From positions 1 to 8,702 of the forward strand of contig SKLC01000387.1 in NCBI GenBank assembly GCA_007123425.1: a stretch of DNA of 8,702 nucleotides, given 5' to 3'. The stretch's first letter is position 1. Each line of letters starts with the position of its first letter. The notes beneath the pieces were generated by a model. That model was not told the DNA's origin. It made no database searches and worked only from the letters and a program-made list of their open reading frames with translations. Below, one piece after another: positions 5,702 to 8,702 of this stretch. Made by a program: the position numbers and the translations under genes. This DNA is from Nitriliruptoraceae bacterium (lineage in GTDB: Bacteria; Actinomycetota; Nitriliruptoria; Nitriliruptorales; Nitriliruptoraceae).

Positions 5702-6745
5702 TCAGCCGAGCAGGTGCTCGAGATCGCTCTCGTCCACGAGCGGGTCGTCGAGGTCGACCAGGATCTGGGAGTGCGCCAGGATCCAGGCACGGCCGGTGAT
5801 GTGGCTGTGCAGGGCGTCGTGGACGCCGACGCGCGCCGGACCCAGCACCGTGCCCCGGAAGGTCGACTCCCGTGGCGAGATGGTGTCGAGCCACTGGCCC
5901 TCGTGGATCCGCCCCTGCTCGTACATGCGCGCGAGCCGGGCCGAGGTCCCCGTCCCCGTGGGGCTGCGGCAGATCACGCCCGGGTGCACGTAGGTGGCCG
6001 AGCGGGACCGGAACCCCTCGCCGTCGATGGGCTCGAGCGGCCCGCAGAAGTGGACGAACGGCAGCGGACCCACGTCCCCGAGATCGGGATGGACCTCGAC
6101 GAACTCGGGCCTGACCGTGCGGACGAACTCGTCGGCGAACGCCGTCATGGCGATCTCCTCGTCGCGCACGAGCGCGAAGCCGACCTTCTCGGCGTCGACC
6201 AGCGCGTAGAAGGCGCCGCTCCAGACGACGTCGTAGCTCACCGGCCCGTAGGTGGGAAGCTCGATGTGCAGGTCCCGAGCCGCGACGTAGGCGGGCTCGC
6301 CCTGCGTGGTGACCGACTGGACCCGGCCGTCGACGTTGCGCGCGGTGATCCGGGCCAGGCCGGCCGGGGACTCCAGGACGAGCTCCTGCAGGCCCTCCTG
6401 CATCTCCACGATGCCGGTCTCGAGCACGGCGGTCGCGGTGCAGATCGTGTTCGACCCCGAGTACAGGGGATAGCCCATCGCCTCCATGATGATGTAGCCG
6501 GCCTGCGCCTCGGGGTGCTGGGGCTCGACGATGAGGTCGATCGACATCGCCGGGTCGCCGTAGGGCTCGTTGAGCAGCAGGCGTCGCAGCCCGTCTCCCT
6601 CCTGCTCGAGGTAGCGCATCTTCTCCAGCGCCGAGCCGCCGGGGATCTGGGACACGCCGCCGATGACGATGCGGCTGACGTCGCCGCCGGCCTGGGTGTC
6701 GACCAGCTCCAGGCCGCGCATGCGGTGGCCGGGCCTAAGCAGCAT
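5702..6745 (-). CDS. Proline racemase superfamily protein with Ser/Thr in place of the catalytic Cys pair
   Basis: This 347-residue member of the proline racemase / hydroxyproline 2-epimerase / trans-3-hydroxyproline dehydratase superfamily has the usual length and two-lobed layout. These cytoplasmic enzymes abstract the alpha proton of proline-type imino acids with a pair of opposed residues. In racemases both are Cys (MCGHxT and DRSPCGTGT). Here the first block reads YSGSNTI, putting Ser96 at the Cys position, and the second reads CRSPTGTGTSARL, putting Thr263 at the second Cys and Cys259 where Asp is usual. Cys-to-Thr at the second site is known in trans-3-hydroxy-L-proline dehydratases, so a dehydratase-like or altered reaction is more likely than racemisation. 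The ATG at 6745 has GGAG 6 nt upstream and overlaps the preceding gene by 11 nt. The ATG at 6721 also fits the family N-terminus (MRGLELVDT) but lacks a clear ribosome site. Family certain; substrate unknown. Confidence 0.85.
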   Translation of the reverse strand: MLLRPGHRMRGLELVDTQAGGDVSRIVIGGVSQIPGGSALEKMRYLEQEGDGLRRLLLNEPYGDPAMSIDLIVEPQHPEAQAGYIIMEAMGYPLYSGSNTICTATAVLETGIVEMQEGLQELVLESPAGLARITARNVDGRVQSVTTQGEPAYVAARDLHIELPTYGPVSYDVVWSGAFYALVDAEKVGFALVRDEEIAMTAFADEFVRTVRPEFVEVHPDLGDVGPLPFVHFCGPLEPIDGEGFRSRSATYVHPGVICRSPTGTGTSARLARMYEQGRIHEGQWLDTISPRESTFRGTVLGPARVGVHDALHSHITGRAWILAHSQILVDLDDPLVDESDLEHLLG

Positions 6746-7841
6746 GCGGTGCTCCGATCTCGTCCCACTTGCTGTCGGGGACCACGACGAGGTTGCCGAT
6801 GTAGCGCTTGTCCATGAACTCCTGCTGGGCGGCGTGGAAGTCCGAGAGGCGATAGGTGCCGTGCAGCAGGGGCTTGATGTCGCCGCGCTCGATGTAGCGC
6901 TTGAGCCGGCGGAAGGCGGTGCGGGTCCCCTGGGAGGAGCCGTGGAGCTCGAGCTGCTTGAGGTACATCGTGCGCAGGTCCAGGTCCACCACGGGGCCCC
7001 CGATCGCGCCCGAGGTGGTGTAGCGCCCCTCGGGCCTCAGGATGCGCAGCAGGTCGTTGAACATCGCCCCGGCGACGAGGTCGGCGACGACATCGATCGG
7101 CGCGCCCCCGGTGACCTCGGCGGCCTGCTCGACGAGGTCGCCCTGGCCGCGCAGGATCGTGCCCTCGGCGCCGATGTCGAGCAGCGCCTGCTCCTTGCCG
7201 GGGCTGGTGACCGCGTAGGGGATCGCGCCGCGGGCCCGGGCGAGCTGGATGATCCCCGAGCCCACGCCGCCGGACGCGCCGGTGACCAGGATGCGCTCGC
7301 CCTCGGCCAGCCGGGCCCGGTCCAGCATGTGCTCGCCGGTGAGGTAGGCGCAGCAGAAGGTGGCCAGCTCCGCGTCGGAGTACTGGCTGTCGATGGGATG
7401 GGCGTTCTCCGTGGGCACCGAGGTGTACTCGGCGTAGCCGCCGTCGCGACCGTGGCCGATGTAGTCGATGTCGGCGAGGCTCTCGTCGCCCTCGGGCCGG
7501 TTGTAGATGCTGAAGTCCACGATGACGCGCTGGCCCACGCGCGACTCGTCGACGTCGGGCCCCACCGCGACGATTGCGCCCACCGTGTCGGTGCCCTGGA
7601 TCCGAGGGAAGGTCAGCGTGGACCGCCCGCGACGCCAGGTGGACACGGCGCCGGGATCGGTCTCCTCGCCGTAGGCTCCCTCACGGACCCACACGTCGGT
7701 GTTGTTCATCCCGCAGGCGCTGACCTCGATCAGCACCTCGCCCTCGGCGGGGCGTGGGACCTCGACGTCCTCGCGGTAGACCAGCTGATCCAGGCCGCCG
7801 TGGCCGACGAGCTGGACCGCTCTCATCGTGGTGGGGACCAA
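6735..7841 (-). CDS. Medium-chain dehydrogenase/reductase (zinc-type alcohol dehydrogenase-like)
   Basis: This NAD(P)-dependent oxidoreductase of the MDR superfamily has 368 residues from TTG or 363 from the ATG at 7826. An N-terminal GroES-like domain begins MRAVQLVGHGG and carries SACGMNNTD, where Cys is the usual first zinc ligand. The GHE motif of classical zinc enzymes is replaced by QGTD at about 82-85, so zinc binding is doubtful. The Rossmann nucleotide site VTGASGGVGS lies at about 186-195. The pattern, including DYIGHGRDGGYAEY and AIGGPVVDLDLRTMYLK, resembles the MDR9 subgroup, whose substrates are largely unknown. I chose TTG at 7841 because GGAGGG at 7852-7847 sits 5 nt upstream, whereas the ATG at 7826 would be 20 nt from it. 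The stop overlaps the racemase-like gene, so the two are probably co-translated. Confidence 0.85.
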   Translation of the reverse strand: MVPTTMRAVQLVGHGGLDQLVYREDVEVPRPAEGEVLIEVSACGMNNTDVWVREGAYGEETDPGAVSTWRRGRSTLTFPRIQGTDTVGAIVAVGPDVDESRVGQRVIVDFSIYNRPEGDESLADIDYIGHGRDGGYAEYTSVPTENAHPIDSQYSDAELATFCCAYLTGEHMLDRARLAEGERILVTGASGGVGSGIIQLARARGAIPYAVTSPGKEQALLDIGAEGTILRGQGDLVEQAAEVTGGAPIDVVADLVAGAMFNDLLRILRPEGRYTTSGAIGGPVVDLDLRTMYLKQLELHGSSQGTRTAFRRLKRYIERGDIKPLLHGTYRLSDFHAAQQEFMDKRYIGNLVVVPDSKWDEIGAPHAA

Positions 7842-7954
7842 TGTCGCCCTCCAGGTTCGGCGTCGCCGGCAACCTACTGCGCGGGCCGCGCGGGGGAGCG
7901 GGGCTTGCATCGTCTGTTCGTGGCACGGTCGCACGGCCGGTGCGGACCGCGGCT

Positions 7955-7975
7955 GTGCGCGCGGGGGCTGCGCAC
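7955..7975 (-). terminator. Candidate hairpin after the TusA-like gene
   Basis: GTGCGC at 7955-7960 pairs with GCGCAC at 7970-7975 around a 9-nt loop, 6 nt past the TusA-like stop. It has 6 bp and no U-tract. It lies in the 140-bp gap that may also hold the promoter of the dehydrogenase gene; I see no convincing promoter boxes there. Confidence 0.3.
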
Positions 7976-7981
7976 GGGAGG

Positions 7982-8221
7982 TCACACGCTCCGCTCGATG
8001 GCGAAGACGAGTCGCCCGTCGTCGTCGACCTCGAGGCTGTGCAGGCGGTGTCGGCGCATGCGGCACCACACGGGCACGTCCACCCGGGCGGTCGGGTCGG
8101 TCGCCACGAGCCGCACCAGCTGGCCGACCTCGACCTGCTCGATCGCGCCGGCCAGCTCGATCACCGGCATCGGGCACGTCAGCCCGGTGGCGTCGACCTC
8201 GGTCATGGGCTCGTGATCCAC
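7982..8221 (-). CDS. TusA/SirA-family sulfur carrier protein
   Basis: This 79-residue protein has the size of TusA-family sulfur carriers, which hold a persulfide on one Cys and relay sulfur from cysteine desulfurases, for example to tRNA thiolation or sulfur oxidation. The hallmark appears near the start as DATGLTCPMPVIELAGAI, with Cys16 in the CPxP motif. The rest (VGQLVRLVATDPTARVDVPVWCRM, then the final strand LVFAIER) follows the two-layer fold, and a second Cys sits at the usual FC/WC position. GTG at 8221 has AGGGG at 8234-8230, 8 nt upstream. ATG at 8206 (MTEVDATG) is a credible shorter start. The partner pathway cannot be told from the window. Confidence 0.85.
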   Translation of the reverse strand: MDHEPMTEVDATGLTCPMPVIELAGAIEQVEVGQLVRLVATDPTARVDVPVWCRMRRHRLHSLEVDDDGRLVFAIERSV

Positions 8222-8252
8222 GGGTGGTGCCCCTGGTTCGCAAGCCGCGAGT

Positions 8253-8702
8253 CTAGGTCGGCGGTGCGGCGCGCCCGGGCACCTCGCCGCGATCGGGGTC
8301 GGGGGACCGGGACACGGTGAGGTCGTCGAGTGAGACCGCGAGGCGCTGGGGAGCCCGCTCGAGGTCGTAGGTGATCTCCGCGCCCTGCAGCTCCTCGGCC
8401 TCGTGCAGCGTCGTCATGACCGTCGAGAGCGCCGCGTTGGGGCTGGGCGCCCGGACGGTCACGGTGCCCCGCACGTGGGGGCGCGGGTCGCCGGTCGGCC
8501 ACCACGCCATGACGTGGTCGGCCGTGCCCCCGCGGCACAGCACGCGCTCGAAGTCATCGGGATCCAGCGACGTGGCGTCCGGCAGGCACGCGGTGACCAC
8601 GATGCGGACCTCGTCGTCGAGCGCGGTGGGCCGTGGCGGGGCCGGGCGCCCGGCGGCCCCCACGGCCTCGACGATGCCCTGCTCGGTCGGGCCCACGTCC
8701 AC
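8253..8702 (-). CDS. Hypothetical protein, 5' end probably outside window
   Basis: The frame is open from the window edge to a stop at 8253-8255, giving about 149 residues. The edge codon is GTG and could be a start, as could the GTG at 8696, but no upstream sequence is available to test either. I recognise no family. The middle has alternating strand/helix character (EVRIVVTACLPDA, HVRGTVTVRAPSPNAALSTV, QGAEITYDLERAP), suggesting a small alpha/beta domain, and the final 20 or so residues are polar and Pro/Arg-rich. No membrane segment or signal peptide is seen. It ends 31 nt before the TusA-like gene in the same direction, so they may share a transcript. Third-position GC bias and an unbroken frame support it as coding. 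Confidence 0.6.
   Translation of the reverse strand: MDVGPTEQGIVEAVGAAGRPAPPRPTALDDEVRIVVTACLPDATSLDPDDFERVLCRGGTADHVMAWWPTGDPRPHVRGTVTVRAPSPNAALSTVMTTLHEAEELQGAEITYDLERAPQRLAVSLDDLTVSRSPDPDRGEVPGRAAPPT

Noticed and set aside
5294..8216. Long plus-strand frames opposite the racemase-like and dehydrogenase genes
   Set aside because: Their compositions are antisense-typical and they lie against two recognised minus-strand proteins with intact motifs.
1..8702. CRISPR array, tRNA/rRNA genes, insertion sequence or prophage
   Set aside because: No regularly spaced repeats, tRNA cloverleaf, transposase or phage-like genes were seen; the only tandem repeat is the two-copy unit at 833-872.

Overview
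The window is very GC-rich and densely coded. A glycerate kinase tail and an ErpA-type Fe-S protein lie on the plus strand, and every other gene lies on the minus strand. GTG and TTG starts, stop/start overlaps of 1 to 11 nt and strong third-position GC bias fit a high-GC actinobacterium. The many acidic residues would suit a halotolerant or deep-branching actinobacterial lineage, but that placement is only inference from composition and style.

Left end (1-862): the C-terminal end of a glycerate kinase, a short promoter-like gap, an ErpA/HesB iron-sulfur carrier, and a perfect 18-bp hairpin placed where two convergent transcription units meet. Centre (863-5478, minus strand): a complete four-gene operon read in the order capB/pgsB, capC/pgsC, capA/pgsA and a gamma-glutamyltransferase in the capD position. 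The first three encode the poly-gamma-glutamate (PGA) synthase: a Mur-ligase-like ATP-dependent polymerase, its small membrane partner, and a membrane-anchored metallophosphatase-fold subunit. The fourth is a membrane-anchored gamma-glutamyltransferase with the short, lid-less loop expected of CapD-like enzymes, which cut PGA or attach it to the wall. The junctions are overlapping or only a few bases apart, so the unit is almost certainly co-transcribed and translationally coupled. It is a Bacillus anthracis/Staphylococcus epidermidis-style capBCAD arrangement in an apparently actinobacterial genome, and no small capE-type gene is visible.

Right part (5479-8702, minus strand): a 223-bp leader with two 12-bp palindromes upstream of capB; a proline-racemase-superfamily protein whose two catalytic cysteines are replaced by Ser and Thr; a medium-chain dehydrogenase/reductase overlapping it by 11 nt; a TusA-like sulfur carrier; and an unrecognised gene cut by the window edge. 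Whether the racemase-like/dehydrogenase pair works with the PGA operon is unknown. They share strand and proximity, but the leader and a candidate terminator separate them.

The main biological story is the PGA capsule/exopolymer operon with its dedicated gamma-glutamyltransferase. The most unusual single protein is the racemase-like enzyme with a Ser/Thr active-site pair.
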